From Arthrobacter sp. Soil762 (GTDB lineage Bacteria > Actinomycetota > Actinomycetes > Actinomycetales > Micrococcaceae): a DNA stretch of 64,000 nucleotides. The notes under the pieces were generated by a model. It made no database searches and was not told where the DNA came from. It saw nothing but the letters and a program-made list of their open reading frames with translations. Of the stretch, positions 51,369-61,445 are shown piece by piece; the stretch's first letter is position 1, and each line of letters begins with the position of its first letter. The translations under genes were made by a program, and so were the position numbers. Location: NCBI RefSeq assembly GCF_001428335.1, contig NZ_LMSG01000018.1, positions 222,343 to 286,342 of the forward strand. Direction: 5' to 3'.

Positions 51369-51528
51369 GACTTAGTGTCCGCCCTCGGACCCGGTTCCGG
51401 CTACAACGCGGGGCGTGTCGTTTCCATGCTGTAACGTACGACGGCGGCTCGCCGGGTTCACTGGAAAGCCCCGCAGTGCGGGGCGGACTAGGCTCTTGGT
51501 CAGGAACGGGATATCTGTGGGGGATCTG

Positions 51529-51918
51529 ATGGAAAATACGAAGCCGGTTCTGCTTGTCACCAGCCGGGCGGCCTGGGAGAAGCGGTACGAGCGTTACAAG
51601 CGAATGGGCAAGCGGCTGAATACGGTCCAGGGGCTGCTCTTCATCCCATTCCTGGCCAGCCTGCTGTTTCTGGCAGGTGTGCTCTTCCCCCTGGTTGCAG
51701 GGGACATTGCGTTTGGCCACCCGGGCTACTACTGGTACCGCGCGGCAAGCGACACGGCATTGCTGATCGGCGCCATATCCTTCGTGCTCTACGCCGGGAA
51801 CGGCTTTCTTCACCGGCATTTGGTACGCAGGGCTCATCTTGCCCTGGGGCTGAAGGCAGACGGCACGTTCGTGGAAGTGCGTGAAGTTACTCCCGAGGCC
51901 GCGCCTGCCCCTCGCTAA
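51529..51918 (+). CDS. Two-helix membrane protein
   Basis: The product has 129 aa from the ATG at 51529 behind GGGGGA. Two hydrophobic segments (about residues 39-60 and 75-95) flank a short loop with GHPGYYWYR; both ends are cytosolic and basic. No family recognised. It is divergent from the LCP gene and convergent with the phosphatase. Confidence 0.65.
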   Translation: MENTKPVLLVTSRAAWEKRYERYKRMGKRLNTVQGLLFIPFLASLLFLAGVLFPLVAGDIAFGHPGYYWYRAASDTALLIGAISFVLYAGNGFLHRHLVRRAHLALGLKADGTFVEVREVTPEAAPAPR

Positions 51919-51939
51919 CGCCGGCTTGCCCGGGAGCGT

Positions 51940-52581
51940 TTAGGCGGGAGTGTTCAGGCGCGCGTGCCGCAGAATGGAAACGATGGCCGGGGCCAGTTCG
52001 TCCTCCATCTGGTGGTAGATCTCGGGGCTGCGCCGGTAGGGGTCGATGATGTCGTTTTCGGAAGAATCCGCGGGCAGTGACAGGTGCCGGACGGACGCGG
52101 CGCGCGCGGGCAGCCCCCGCCAGAAGGCGGTGTTGGCACTGAGTGGACTGCCGCCGTCGTCCGCTACCGGAACGTTTGCGGCGCTGTCCGCACGTTCGTC
52201 CAGGACGTCGAGCATCCGGGCGAATTCGCGGATGGTGAAGGTGCGCTTAAGCAGGGAGGCGTCCAGCTGGAGCACTTCGCCGCGGTGGCCGGAGGTCATG
52301 GTGAGCACCAGGTCCACACCGCGCAGGATCTTGCTGGTCAGCTGCCGCGAGACGAAACCGTCCGGGTTCCCGCCAAAAGTTCGCACAATGTCGCCGGACA
52401 GCGGCTGCATCGGATCGCCCACCATGGCCCGCGTTCCGGCGCTGGTGACCTCAAATCCGCACGGCATCACCTGGTCCAGCCCGGCCTGCAACAGCCTTTC
52501 GGCCACGGGAGAACGGCAGATGTTGCCGGTGCAGACCGTCAGGATCCTCACGGGTGCGGGGGCAGATGCGGGGGATTCCAC
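51940..52581 (-). CDS. Low-molecular-weight protein-tyrosine phosphatase
   Basis: The product has 213 aa from a GTG at 52581 behind GGAAAGAGAAG; the frame continues to 52773 without a better start. The P-loop VCTGNICRSP near residues 16-25 is the CX5R(S/T) signature, and IIDPYRRSPE near 175 has the general-acid Asp followed by Pro. Bacterial relatives dephosphorylate kinases that control polysaccharide export; the LCP gene nearby is consistent. The 60-residue insertion (about 95-150) relative to short family members is notable. Confidence 0.88.
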   Translation of the reverse strand: MESPASAPAPVRILTVCTGNICRSPVAERLLQAGLDQVMPCGFEVTSAGTRAMVGDPMQPLSGDIVRTFGGNPDGFVSRQLTSKILRGVDLVLTMTSGHRGEVLQLDASLLKRTFTIREFARMLDVLDERADSAANVPVADDGGSPLSANTAFWRGLPARAASVRHLSLPADSSENDIIDPYRRSPEIYHQMEDELAPAIVSILRHARLNTPA

Positions 52582-52783
52582 GGAACTTCTCTTTCCAGCC
52601 GATGCGCCGGACCCGGTGCGGCCCGTCGTACCTTTCAACTTAACACGCGCAGGTGCCGCTGCCGCCGAGCACCGGATGCCGCCGTCGTGCTTTTTCGGGT
52701 GACGACCCATCCGTGAAGGCGTGGTGGTACGAATCACACTCGACCACCGGGATTCCCCGTGGGCGCTGACCAAGGAGTGAATC

Positions 52784-53482
52784 GTGAAACGGAATACAAA
52801 GTTGGTTTTTGGTGGTGCCGGTGTGGCACTGCTGGCGGCTGCGTCGCTGGGTGCCCTACCGGTGATGGCTCAGGGCCCAAAGTCGGAGGAGAAGACAGTC
52901 ACGCTGAGGGCCAACCTCACGGAGCTTAATGGCTCCGGGGCTTCGGGCACAGCCACCGCTGTTGTCCGCAACCAGAAGATCCAGCACATCGAGGTCCACG
53001 CCACCGGGTTGACGCCCGATGCCCCGCACGCCCAGCACATCCATTACGGCGAGCAGGCCCTGAACGAATGCCCCACGCTGGCGCTGGACAGCAACGGTGA
53101 CGGACGGCTGAATACTGTCGAGGGTGTTCCGGCCTACGGCCCTGTTGTGGTCTCGCTCAACACCACCGGCGACACCACACCGGCCAGTTTCCTGGACGTT
53201 TCCCGGTTCCCCGTCTCCCATGACGGCAGCTATGACTACAGCCGGGACAACATCGAATTCACGGATGTGGCCGGGACCGGCTACCCCGGTGCCGGCGGGC
53301 TCGGTACCGCCAAGCAGATCGCTGACGCCATCCGCGACGGCGAGGGCGTGCTGGTGATTCATGGGCAGGACTACGACGCCAACGGAACCTACAACTTCAG
53401 CGATCCGGAAGGCGCCAGCGAGCTTGACCCGAACCTGCCGGCAGAGGCCACCGACCCTGCCGCCTGCGGCCTCCTGCACTAA
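52784..53482 (+). CDS. Secreted CHRD-like domain protein
   Basis: The product has 232 aa from a GTG at 52784 behind AAGGAGTG. A signal peptide (KRNTK..., hydrophobic core, VMAQG cleavage) is present. The mature part resembles CHRD domains: LTELNGSGASGTATAVV, HVTGL-like VHATGLTPDAPHAQHIHYG and GEGVLVIHGQDYD near 190, a strand-rich fold with several conserved His and Asp. Function unknown; probably extracellular. A Ca-binding-like segment DSNGDGRLN occurs near residue 103. Confidence 0.8.
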   Translation: MKRNTKLVFGGAGVALLAAASLGALPVMAQGPKSEEKTVTLRANLTELNGSGASGTATAVVRNQKIQHIEVHATGLTPDAPHAQHIHYGEQALNECPTLALDSNGDGRLNTVEGVPAYGPVVVSLNTTGDTTPASFLDVSRFPVSHDGSYDYSRDNIEFTDVAGTGYPGAGGLGTAKQIADAIRDGEGVLVIHGQDYDANGTYNFSDPEGASELDPNLPAEATDPAACGLLH

Positions 53483-53560
53483 GGGAGCACTTCCCCGCCC
53501 TTAGGGCCCAGCAATGCTGAAACCCCAGTGCCGTGCTTGGCTTGAAGGCGGAAATGAACG

Positions 53561-53609
53561 GCAACAGGTAGGGCCGGTCCGCGTAGTGCGGGCCGGCCCC
53601 ACCTGCTGC
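53561..53609. terminator. Bidirectional terminator after the CHRD gene
   Basis: The arms 53561-53577 and 53593-53609 (AGGTAGGGCCGG core) pair with few mismatches around a GCGTAGT loop. It separates the CHRD gene from the minus-strand DUF305 remnant. Confidence 0.7.
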
Positions 53610-53611
53610 TC

Positions 53612-53754
53612 CTAAAGGGTGGCCAGCAGGCCCTTCATCTCCTGGATTTCGGTTTCCTGGGCGGTCGCAATGCCTTTGGCCAGCTGGACCGCTTCAGGGT
53701 TCTTGCCGGCGGTGCTTTCGGTCTTGGCCATCACGACGGCTCCCTCGTGGTGGG
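53612..53754 (-). pseudogene. DUF305-family remnant, C-terminal end only
   Basis: On the minus strand, HHEGAVVMAKTESTAGKN...EIQEMKGLLATL and a stop are the classic end of a DUF305 (ferritin-like, copper-linked) protein. Upstream of the HH pair the frame changes to unrelated sequence and meets a stop within about 25 codons, just before the ArsR gene. About 47 residues remain of the usual 180-200. It is a truncated relic, probably left when the ArsR-MFS pair arrived or by deletion. Confidence 0.8.
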
Positions 53755-53789
53755 CGGGCGGCCGCGCGCTCGCCCTACCGCCAGAACGG

Positions 53790-54149
53790 TCAGCCGTGGC
53801 TGGGCTCCCCGGTGACGGTGTGGTCGGCGTGGTTCAGGCCTTCCAGGACAAGCCGGGCCAGGTGGCCGTCCGCGATGCTGTAGACCACCCTGCGGCTGAC
53901 CTTCTGCGTGCTGACGAGGCCGCTGAAGCGGAGTTTGGCCAGATGCTGGCTGACTGAGGTCCGGGAGGCTCCGGTGCGTTCCACCAGGGTGGTGACGTCC
54001 GCCGGTTCCTGGGTTAGGAGCCAGAGAACGTGCAGGCGGGTGGGATCGGAGAGCATCCGGAAGGTGGCCGTCGCGGCATCCAGCCGGCGGGCATCGGGGA
54101 GCCCGGGGTGGTGAAGGCTCGGTGTGTTGACGCCCTGGGCTTCTTGCAC
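53790..54149 (-). CDS. ArsR/SmtB-family metal-sensing regulator
   Basis: The product has 119 aa from a GTG at 54149 behind AGGAAAGGG. The winged-helix domain has MLSDPTRLHVLWLL and the recognition helix SRTSVSQHLAKL. There are no cysteines, so it is not an As/Cd/Pb sensor. The final helix has DGH-x10-H-AD-H (residues about 95-111), the alpha-5 metal site of SmtB/CzrA/NmtR, which senses Zn, Co or Ni. It follows the MFS gene by 4 bp and should repress it through the operator at 55405-55432. Confidence 0.88.
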   Translation of the reverse strand: MQEAQGVNTPSLHHPGLPDARRLDAATATFRMLSDPTRLHVLWLLTQEPADVTTLVERTGASRTSVSQHLAKLRFSGLVSTQKVSRRVVYSIADGHLARLVLEGLNHADHTVTGEPSHG

Positions 54150-54153
54150 CGGA

Positions 54154-55383
54154 TCACCCTTTCCTGATGGCCGGTTCTGAGCCGGTTCTGGACGCAGCAG
54201 GCCAGAATTTCAGGGCCGCTGCTGTACTGATCATAGCCACCACAGCCAGGACTGCTGCGGCCGCGGGCTGGCCAGCGGACGCGCCGATCCAGCCAGCTAC
54301 AGGGTAAGTGATGATGAAGCACGCGTGGGAGAGGGAGAACTGGGCGGTGAAGATGTAAGTCCGGGTGCTTTCCGATGCGGAGCGGCGCAGCAGCCGGGCC
54401 GACGGCGTGCTGATCATCGAGGTCCCGGCCCCCAGGGCAACCCAGAGACCCAGCAGGATGGGCCACGGCCCGGCAGTGGCCAGCAGCACAAACGTTCCGG
54501 CCAGTCCAAGGCCAAGAAGCGCGGCTCCGGACATCATCAACGAACGGTCCGCGATTCGGTCCAGCGCCCTGGGTGCGCTGAGGGCAGCAGCCATCGAGCC
54601 GGCGCCGTAACAGGCCAGGGCGACGGCGACGTCGGCGTTGGAACCTGCGAACAGGTCCCGGGCATAGACCACAGTGTTGACCAGCACCAGGGCTGTAGCG
54701 GCCGCCACGGCCAGATTCAACGCGAGGAGGCCGCGAAGTTCCGGCGTCTTCGCAAAGATCCGTGCACCGAGCGTGGTCCGCCGCCAGAGTGATCCTTCCT
54801 GACGGGCTGCCGGTGCTGCAGGCAGGCTGGTGGTCACCACCAATGCAGCAGAGAACATAAAGCCTGCCACGGTGCCGAGGAAAAGTTCGTGGAATGTGAG
54901 TACGGACAGGAGTACCGCGGCCAGGGCCGGACTGATCAGGGATTCCAGGTCATAGGCGAGCCGGGAGAGCGACAAGGCCCGCGTGTACTGCCGTTCATCG
55001 GGGAGCACCACCGGGATCAGGGACTGGAAGGCCGGCGTGAACGTAGCCGAGGCACTCTGCAGGACAAAGACCAGCACATAGATTTGCCAGGCCTGATCCA
55101 CCGCGGGCAGTATCAAGGCGATTCCTCCACGGACCAGGTCCGCAGCCACCAGGACCGGCTTTTTCGGCAGCTTTTCCACCAGCGCCACCATGACTGGCGC
55201 GACGAAGACGTAGGCCAGCATTTTTATGGTCAGCGCTGTCCCGAGCACGGCCCCGGCCTGCGCTCCTGCAAGGTCGAACGCCAGCAGCCCGAGGGCCACC
55301 GTCAGTAAACCCGTGCCCAGCAACGCAACAATCTGGGCTGAGAAGAGCTTCCGGTAGGCGCGGACGGCCAGAACTTCGATCAT
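54154..55383 (-). CDS. MFS transporter, probable metal exporter
   Basis: The product has 409 aa with twelve hydrophobic segments. MFS features: KLFSAQIVALLGTGLLTVALG in TM1 and the loop 2-3 basic motif (VEKLPKKPVLVAADL). Because it shares an operon with a SmtB-type sensor, the likely cargo is Ni, Co or Zn, as for NreB-like MFS exporters. The substrate is inferred from context only. A short ATG/GAGGGATC leader and an inverted-repeat operator precede it. Confidence 0.82.
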   Translation of the reverse strand: MIEVLAVRAYRKLFSAQIVALLGTGLLTVALGLLAFDLAGAQAGAVLGTALTIKMLAYVFVAPVMVALVEKLPKKPVLVAADLVRGGIALILPAVDQAWQIYVLVFVLQSASATFTPAFQSLIPVVLPDERQYTRALSLSRLAYDLESLISPALAAVLLSVLTFHELFLGTVAGFMFSAALVVTTSLPAAPAARQEGSLWRRTTLGARIFAKTPELRGLLALNLAVAAATALVLVNTVVYARDLFAGSNADVAVALACYGAGSMAAALSAPRALDRIADRSLMMSGAALLGLGLAGTFVLLATAGPWPILLGLWVALGAGTSMISTPSARLLRRSASESTRTYIFTAQFSLSHACFIITYPVAGWIGASAGQPAAAAVLAVVAMISTAAALKFWPAASRTGSEPAIRKG

Positions 55384-55404
55384 GAGGATCCCTCAATCAA
55401 AAAA

Positions 55405-55432
55405 CAATATGTGCGTACCTATGCACCTATTG
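55405..55432 (-). promoter_or_regulatory. ArsR-type operator
   Basis: CAATATGTGC (55405-55414) and GCACCTATTG (55423-55432) form an inverted repeat matching at 9 of 10 positions, with an 8-bp spacer, 22 bp before the MFS start. The size fits an ArsR/SmtB dimer site. Confidence 0.75.
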
Positions 55433-55529
55433 TAGACGGCTAAACTCCAGCGCCGTGCAGGGCCAACCTCGAGCGGGTGCGCAGGAAACTCTTGGTCACC
55501 AGCTCTATTTCCCGAATCTAGACTAAGAC

Positions 55530-55557
55530 TTGCTTACTGTGCCCCTGTTTTTAGATA
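55530..55557 (+). promoter_or_regulatory. Promoter of the DUF6421-ABC operon
   Basis: TTGCTT (55530-55535), 16 bp, TAGATA (55552-55557). AAGACTT (55525-55531) and AAGTCTT (55561-55567) form an inverted repeat that brackets the promoter and could hold a regulator. The region is unusually AT-rich. Confidence 0.5.
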
Positions 55558-55617
55558 AAGAAGTCTTTCTGTTCATTAGTGTTACGCGGGTCACAGAGAA
55601 GGAAGGACGCCGTAGCA

Positions 55618-57024
55618 ATGACTGCAACAAAAGCACAAAACGTATCCCGCTCCTCAACAGGTGCCCTGCTTGCCTCAAACCCGTCCTGGACCGAGCTGAA
55701 ACGGGCCGCCGGAGAACTGCAGCGGATCCAGGTGAAGGACGGCTCGATACCTGATCCGGGGGACCATGACCGCGCCCTGTACGAGGTCGCCACGATCACG
55801 GCTTCACTCAGGGATTTGGCCCCCTCGTTCCCGCACGATGCGGAGTATCTGGCCCGGCTCGAAGTTGACTTCGAGCGGTGGGCTGCCTCCTCGTTCGGGG
55901 TCCCGGACTTCCTGGATTCCCTGCTCGCATTCCAGCCACAGCAGCACCGAATCGACGGACTGCCGCACCTGGTGGTCTTCCCTATGTATACGCAGAACGG
56001 CAGCCCGAATCGATTCGTGGAGGCTGTGCTGTTCGAAGTAGTGTGGCCGGAGTTCATCGCTGAACTCGAAGGTGCAGAGTATTCGAACCAGCTGTTCGTA
56101 CCCGTCCGCTTCATCGACTTCACACCCGGCTATGACACGAACTCGGCCGTGCTGTTTCCCGAGAGCGTAGCCGTCCGTGAAACCCCGCAGTTCACCTGGG
56201 GTGGTATTTTCGCGGATCGCGAGGCTGAGCGGTTCCGGAGGGTGGTGGCAGCAGCCAGCGACATCACGTCCCTCACTCTCCCCGACTGTGCGCGGCGGCT
56301 GCTTGAAGACCCTCAGCTGGCCATGGAAACCTTCGTGATGTGGGACCTGATCCATGACAGGACGCACATGCGCGGGGATCTGCCGTTTGATCCGTTCATG
56401 ATCAAGCAGAGGATGCCGTATTTTCTCTACACCCTGGAAGAGCTGCGGTGCGATCTGACGGCATTCCGTGAATCCGTGCGTATCGAGAGGGATGAGAACG
56501 CGCCGCCGGAGGCGCGAAACCACGCGAAACTCGTCCAGTATGCCGTCATCTTCGACCGGATTTTCCGGTTCGCGATGACAGGAAACCGGGTCCGCAATTA
56601 CGACGGCCTTGGCGGTCAGCTCCTTTTCGCCTGGATGCACCAGCACAAGGTGCTTCATTGGACGGACTCGAAACTGTCCATCGACTGGTCGGAAGCGCCC
56701 GAAGTAGTGATCGAACTAGGCAAGCGGATCGAGGAGCTGTACTGGCGTTCAATTGACCGCCCGAAAACCGCTCACTGGCTTGCGGCTTATGAATTCATCA
56801 GCGCCACAGTCACCCCGAACCCCGCATCGCTCTGGGCCAAGGGGCCCGAGGCGCTGGCCCTTGATGGCCCTCCTCGGGGCCTGACCGACCAGGTGCTCGA
56901 TGACGAGTTCCCCCTTTCAATGTTCTACGAAGCACTGGAGAAAAAGATGAGAAACGTCATCGAATCCACGGCCGGAATCACCGGTGAGCCCAACGGCCGC
57001 AACAGCCGCAAGGACGCGGCATGA
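55618..57024 (+). CDS. DUF6421-like putative metalloprotein
   Basis: The product has 468 aa from the ATG at 55618 behind GAAGGAAGG. The sequence is soluble and has no signal peptide. The most striking motif is LIHDRTHMRGDLPFD with His246 and His250 (HxxxH), followed by acidic residues. This could be a metal site with a downstream Glu (EELRCDL). I associate the family with DUF6421 but have no known activity for it. It is translationally coupled to an SDR (ATGA) and stands before an amino-acid ABC importer, so an enzyme acting on the imported compound is a fair inference. Confidence 0.72.
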   Translation: MTATKAQNVSRSSTGALLASNPSWTELKRAAGELQRIQVKDGSIPDPGDHDRALYEVATITASLRDLAPSFPHDAEYLARLEVDFERWAASSFGVPDFLDSLLAFQPQQHRIDGLPHLVVFPMYTQNGSPNRFVEAVLFEVVWPEFIAELEGAEYSNQLFVPVRFIDFTPGYDTNSAVLFPESVAVRETPQFTWGGIFADREAERFRRVVAAASDITSLTLPDCARRLLEDPQLAMETFVMWDLIHDRTHMRGDLPFDPFMIKQRMPYFLYTLEELRCDLTAFRESVRIERDENAPPEARNHAKLVQYAVIFDRIFRFAMTGNRVRNYDGLGGQLLFAWMHQHKVLHWTDSKLSIDWSEAPEVVIELGKRIEELYWRSIDRPKTAHWLAAYEFISATVTPNPASLWAKGPEALALDGPPRGLTDQVLDDEFPLSMFYEALEKKMRNVIESTAGITGEPNGRNSRKDAA

Positions 57025-57752
57025 TGGCTCCCGACGGACCCAGGACCGTCATGGTGGCCGGCTCCACCAGCGAAGCCGGGACCGCCGTCGTATCGGCCCT
57101 CAGCGGCGCCGGATTCCGCGTCGCCGCCGTGGACCTGGACACTGAACGCGTGCAGAACCTCGCACAGTCCTGGCCCAACGTCACCGGCTACACCTGCAAC
57201 CTCGCAGAACCCGCGGCCGTCCGGGAACTGGCGTCCTCGGTCCGCCGGGACCTTGGACCCCTCGATGGCCTGATCCACCTGGTGGGCGGCTGGCGCGGCG
57301 GCGACGGCATACCGGGGCAGGAGGACTCTGACTGGGACTTTCTGCACACCAGCGTCCTGACGACACTGCGAAACACCAGCCGCGCCTTCTACGACGACCT
57401 TGAAAAGTCCCCGGCGGGCCGGCTGGCCATCGTGTCTGCCCAGGCAGCTGCCAATCCCTCAGCAGGTGGTGCCGCCTACGCGGCGATCAAGGCCGCTTCC
57501 GAGGCCTGGACTCTGGCGGTGGCCGACGGCTTCCGCAGCTCACAATCCGGCAGCACGAACCACCGGGAACCGCAGCGGTCAGCTGCCGTCGTGTTCGTGG
57601 TCAAGGCCCTCGTCGACGACAAGATGAAGGCTTCCCAGCCCGACCGCAAATTCCCGGGATTCACCCATGTGAAGGATCTCGGAGCCGCTTCGGCCGCCCT
57701 GTTCAGCAGGTCCGCTGCCGAACTCAACGGTTCCCGCCTACCCCTGGTCTGA
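57021..57752 (+). CDS. SDR-family oxidoreductase
   Basis: The product has 243 aa; the ATG overlaps the upstream stop by 4 bp. It is SDR fold: the cofactor loop is VAGSTSEAG near residues 11-19 (the usual TGxxxGxG is changed to GSTSEAG), NLAEPAAV and HLVGGW follow, and AYAAIKAA near 153-160 holds the YxxxK pair. A Ser in IVSAQAAAN completes the active site. It is similar in layout to quinone/aldehyde-type SDRs. The substrate probably derives from the same pathway as its DUF6421-like partner. Confidence 0.82.
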   Translation: MMAPDGPRTVMVAGSTSEAGTAVVSALSGAGFRVAAVDLDTERVQNLAQSWPNVTGYTCNLAEPAAVRELASSVRRDLGPLDGLIHLVGGWRGGDGIPGQEDSDWDFLHTSVLTTLRNTSRAFYDDLEKSPAGRLAIVSAQAAANPSAGGAAYAAIKAASEAWTLAVADGFRSSQSGSTNHREPQRSAAVVFVVKALVDDKMKASQPDRKFPGFTHVKDLGAASAALFSRSAAELNGSRLPLV

Positions 57753-57887
57753 TCCTTCACCTATCCGTACCGGGAAGCAGGTAGGGAGATCGACCAAGCG
57801 CCAGTACAGGCGCGCCCGCACGCCGACGTGCGTGCAGGCAGTCAGAAACAATCCCATTCATGGGCCACACCAACCAAGAGGTAAACA

Positions 57888-58817
57888 ATGTCGTTTTCTC
57901 CGTCCAAGAGGACAAAAGCACTGGCGAGTCTCGCCATCGGCCTTCTTTCTCTGACCGGTTGCACCAATGCATCACAGATCTCGGGGGGAGCTGCCCCGGG
58001 TTCCACTGGCTTTGATCCCGCCTCTGTGGCCAGGGACGATGCCCTCGCCGCGAGCGTCCCTGAGGCCATCAGGAGCAAGGGCACCCTCACGGTGGGTGCC
58101 GACACAACGTACGCACCTGCCGAATCCCTGGGCGGCGCCGATGGCCAGACCCCGGTGGGCTACAACGTGGATTTCGCCAAGGCCATCGGTGCGACCCTCG
58201 GCCTGCAGGTCAGGGTCCAGACGTCGGAATTCACGGGAATCCTGCCCGCTCTCGGTGCCAAGTACGATCTGGGAATCTCCTCCTTCACCATCAACGCCGA
58301 GCGTCTGAAGGCCGTCAACATGGTCAGCTACTTCAATGCCGGCACGTTGTGGGCCGTCCAGAAGGGCAACCCGAAGAATTTCAGCGTCGATGACATCTGC
58401 GGCAAAACCGTGGGGGTGCAGACAGGCACCACCCAAGAGGACCCCGACGTCTCCGGCCGGTCCAAGGCATGCACGGATGCCGGAAAACCGGGCGTCAACG
58501 TCGTCACTTTGAAAACGCAGACGGATGTGACCACCCGCCTGGTGAACGGCAGCATCGACGCAATGGCCGCCGATTCCCCCATCATCGGCTATGCCCTCTC
58601 GCAGACCGGCGGCAAGCTGGAGGCCCTGGGCGATGTTTACGCTGCGGCACCGCAAGGTATCGCGGTCGCCAAGAGCGACACCGCCCTGTCCGAGCTCATG
58701 AAAAACGTCATGAACAAACTCATCAGCGACGGGACCTACGGGAAAATCCTGGACACCTGGAGCAACACCAAGGGCGCCGTCACGAAGTCTGAAGTAAACC
58801 CGGCGGTAGGCAATTGA
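57888..58817 (+). CDS. Amino-acid ABC transporter substrate-binding lipoprotein
   Basis: The product has 309 aa. Signal peptide with lipobox LTGC near residue 25. The mature protein is a family 3 solute-binding protein: GTLTVGADTTYAPAE, VGYNVDFAKAIGATLGL, FTINAERLKAVNMV and GKTVGVQTGTTQE. The ligand-binding region has the typical Asp and Arg/Thr contacts, but the exact amino acid, opine or betaine cannot be named. It is 135 bp after the SDR gene and starts a three-gene importer. Confidence 0.87.
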   Translation: MSFSPSKRTKALASLAIGLLSLTGCTNASQISGGAAPGSTGFDPASVARDDALAASVPEAIRSKGTLTVGADTTYAPAESLGGADGQTPVGYNVDFAKAIGATLGLQVRVQTSEFTGILPALGAKYDLGISSFTINAERLKAVNMVSYFNAGTLWAVQKGNPKNFSVDDICGKTVGVQTGTTQEDPDVSGRSKACTDAGKPGVNVVTLKTQTDVTTRLVNGSIDAMAADSPIIGYALSQTGGKLEALGDVYAAAPQGIAVAKSDTALSELMKNVMNKLISDGTYGKILDTWSNTKGAVTKSEVNPAVGN

Positions 58818-59784
58818 GCACCCTCGCACCCACCGATACCAGCGACCGCAGGACCGGTGCCGCGCACCGGAAACCGGAACTGATCGACGCCGTTCCGGTC
58901 CGCCATCCCGGCCGCTGGGCCGGAGCCGTCCTCATCCTGCTGTTCGCCGCGCTGCTGGGCCAGAGCCTGGTCACCAATACCAATTTCCGCTGGGACATAG
59001 TCGGCACCTATTTCATGGACGTGCTCGTCATCCAGGGCATCGGCTGGACGTTGCTGCTGACAGTCCTCTCGATGGCGATCGCCATCATGCTGGCCATTCT
59101 CCTGGCCTTCATGCGCCAGTCGGATAATCCCCTGTTCCGCGGCGTGAGCTGGACCTGGGTCTGGTTCTTCCGCGGCACACCGGTCTACACCCAGCTGGTG
59201 TTCTGGGGCCTCATCTCCGTTCTTTATCCCAAGATCGCCCTGGGGATTCCGTTCGGACCGGAACTGTTCAGCTTCAGCACCCAGGACGTGATCACCGCCT
59301 TCATGGCAGCGATCCTGGGACTGGGGCTGAACGAGTCAGCCTATCTGGCCGAAATTTTCCGCGCCGGCCTGAAGTCCGTCGACTCCGGCCAGATGGAAGC
59401 CGCCGAGGCCCTGGGGATGCGCAAGTCCAAAATCATGTGGCGGATTATCCTGCCCCAGGCCATGCGCGTCATCGTGCCGCCCACCGGCAATGAGACCATC
59501 GGGATGCTCAAGACCACCTCGCTGGTGCTCGCGGTGCCGTTCACGCTGGACCTGACATTCGCAACCAACGGCATCGCCAACCGCAGCTATCTGCCCATTC
59601 CGTTGCTGATCGTGGCCGCCCTCTGGTACCTCGTGATCACCAGCATCCTGATGGTGGGCCAGTACTACGTTGAGCGCCACTTCGGAAAGGGCGTGGACAA
59701 CATCGTCCCTGCCCCGGTCAAGCCGACCCCGGCGGCCGCCGCAGCCAAAGCAGCCAAAGCACCCAAAGTAGAGGATGAGCTACC

Positions 59785-59788
<4 letters not shown>
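58814..59788 (+). CDS. Amino-acid ABC transporter permease
   Basis: The product has 324 aa from a TTG at 58814 that overlaps the upstream stop (TTGA). Five transmembrane segments. The HisM/GlnP EAA loop is present as [29 protein letters not shown] near residues 175-203. [11 protein letters not shown] is the typical first conserved block. The N-terminal 35 residues are cytosolic and unusually long, and the C-terminus is an Ala/Lys/Pro-rich tail. A single permease, so a homodimer. Confidence 0.88.
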
Positions 59789-60573
<785 letters not shown>

Positions 60574-60588
60574 CGGCTCAACCCAGAC

Positions 60589-60627
60589 GGTCCGGGCGTG
60601 ATGTGCGAAGCTGATCATGCCCGGACC
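60589..60627 (+). terminator. Terminator of the DUF6421-ABC operon
   Basis: GGTCCGGGCGTGAT (60589-60602) pairs with 60614-60627 over 14 bp (one G-T) around an 11-nt loop, 16 bp after the stop. No T-run. Confidence 0.75.
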
Positions 60628-60776
60628 GGCATTGGTGTCTCCGGCCGGGTCACTCGAGCCACGCCTCGGCGACGCGTCGCGCGAATCGGAGTAGCCGCAG
60701 GTCAAAGACTCCTGTGCGGTGGCGCGCTGGCTATGATCGAGGTAATGGGTTCTGAGCTGAGGGGGATCACTGGCTG

Positions 60777-61445
60777 ATGAGTGCCGTTACTGTCGCGCGC
60801 AACGTCCGCGTCGCTATCTGGACTATTATGGCGGTCCTTGTGGCTGGGGGCGTGATCTGGTTCGCCGTGTTTACCGCAAACAAACCTGCCACGCCCGCGC
60901 CGCCGGCGTCCGCTGATTCCCAGGTGGCGAGGGAAGACAGTCACCGGCTCACCAGCCCACCGGCCGAAAAAGCCCAGCTGGTCGAGTTTCTGGACTTCGA
61001 GTGCGAGGCCTGCCGCGCCGCCGAGCCCTTGGTGGCGGAGCTGAAGGAGGAGTACGGGGACAGGATCACGTTCACCCACCGCTACTTCCCCCTGCCCGGA
61101 CACCTGAACTCCGGCACCGCAGCGCTCGCTGTCGAAGCCGCCGCGCGCCAGGGGCACTACGAACCGATGGTCACGAAGCTGTTCGCGACCCAGCCCGAAT
61201 GGGGCGAAAAACAGGACTCCCAGGCCGCCCTCTTCCGGACCTACGCGGAAGGCCTCGGCCTGGACATGGCCCGGTTCGATCAGGATGTTGTTGCCGAGGA
61301 CACCAAGGAACGGATCCGCCGGGACATCGCGGACGGGAAAGCCCTGGGTGTTACCGGCACCCCGACGTTCTTCCTCAACGGCGAAAAACTCACCCTCAAC
61401 ACCGAAGCCCAGTTCCGGCAGCTGCTCGACGACGCCGTCCGGTAG
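60777..61445 (+). CDS. DsbA-like thioredoxin-fold protein
   Basis: The product has 222 aa. An N-terminal membrane anchor (residues about 12-33) exports it and holds it at the membrane. The thioredoxin fold follows with the active site ECEAC (Cys76, Cys79) after VEFLDFEC, and GVTGTPTFFLNG with the cis-Pro near 200. This is the actinobacterial DsbA_2/Com1-like type that forms or shuffles extracellular disulfides. A TATGAT -10 element (60732-60737) lies upstream, with a weak -35. Confidence 0.88.
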   Translation: MSAVTVARNVRVAIWTIMAVLVAGGVIWFAVFTANKPATPAPPASADSQVAREDSHRLTSPPAEKAQLVEFLDFECEACRAAEPLVAELKEEYGDRITFTHRYFPLPGHLNSGTAALAVEAAARQGHYEPMVTKLFATQPEWGEKQDSQAALFRTYAEGLGLDMARFDQDVVAEDTKERIRRDIADGKALGVTGTPTFFLNGEKLTLNTEAQFRQLLDDAVR

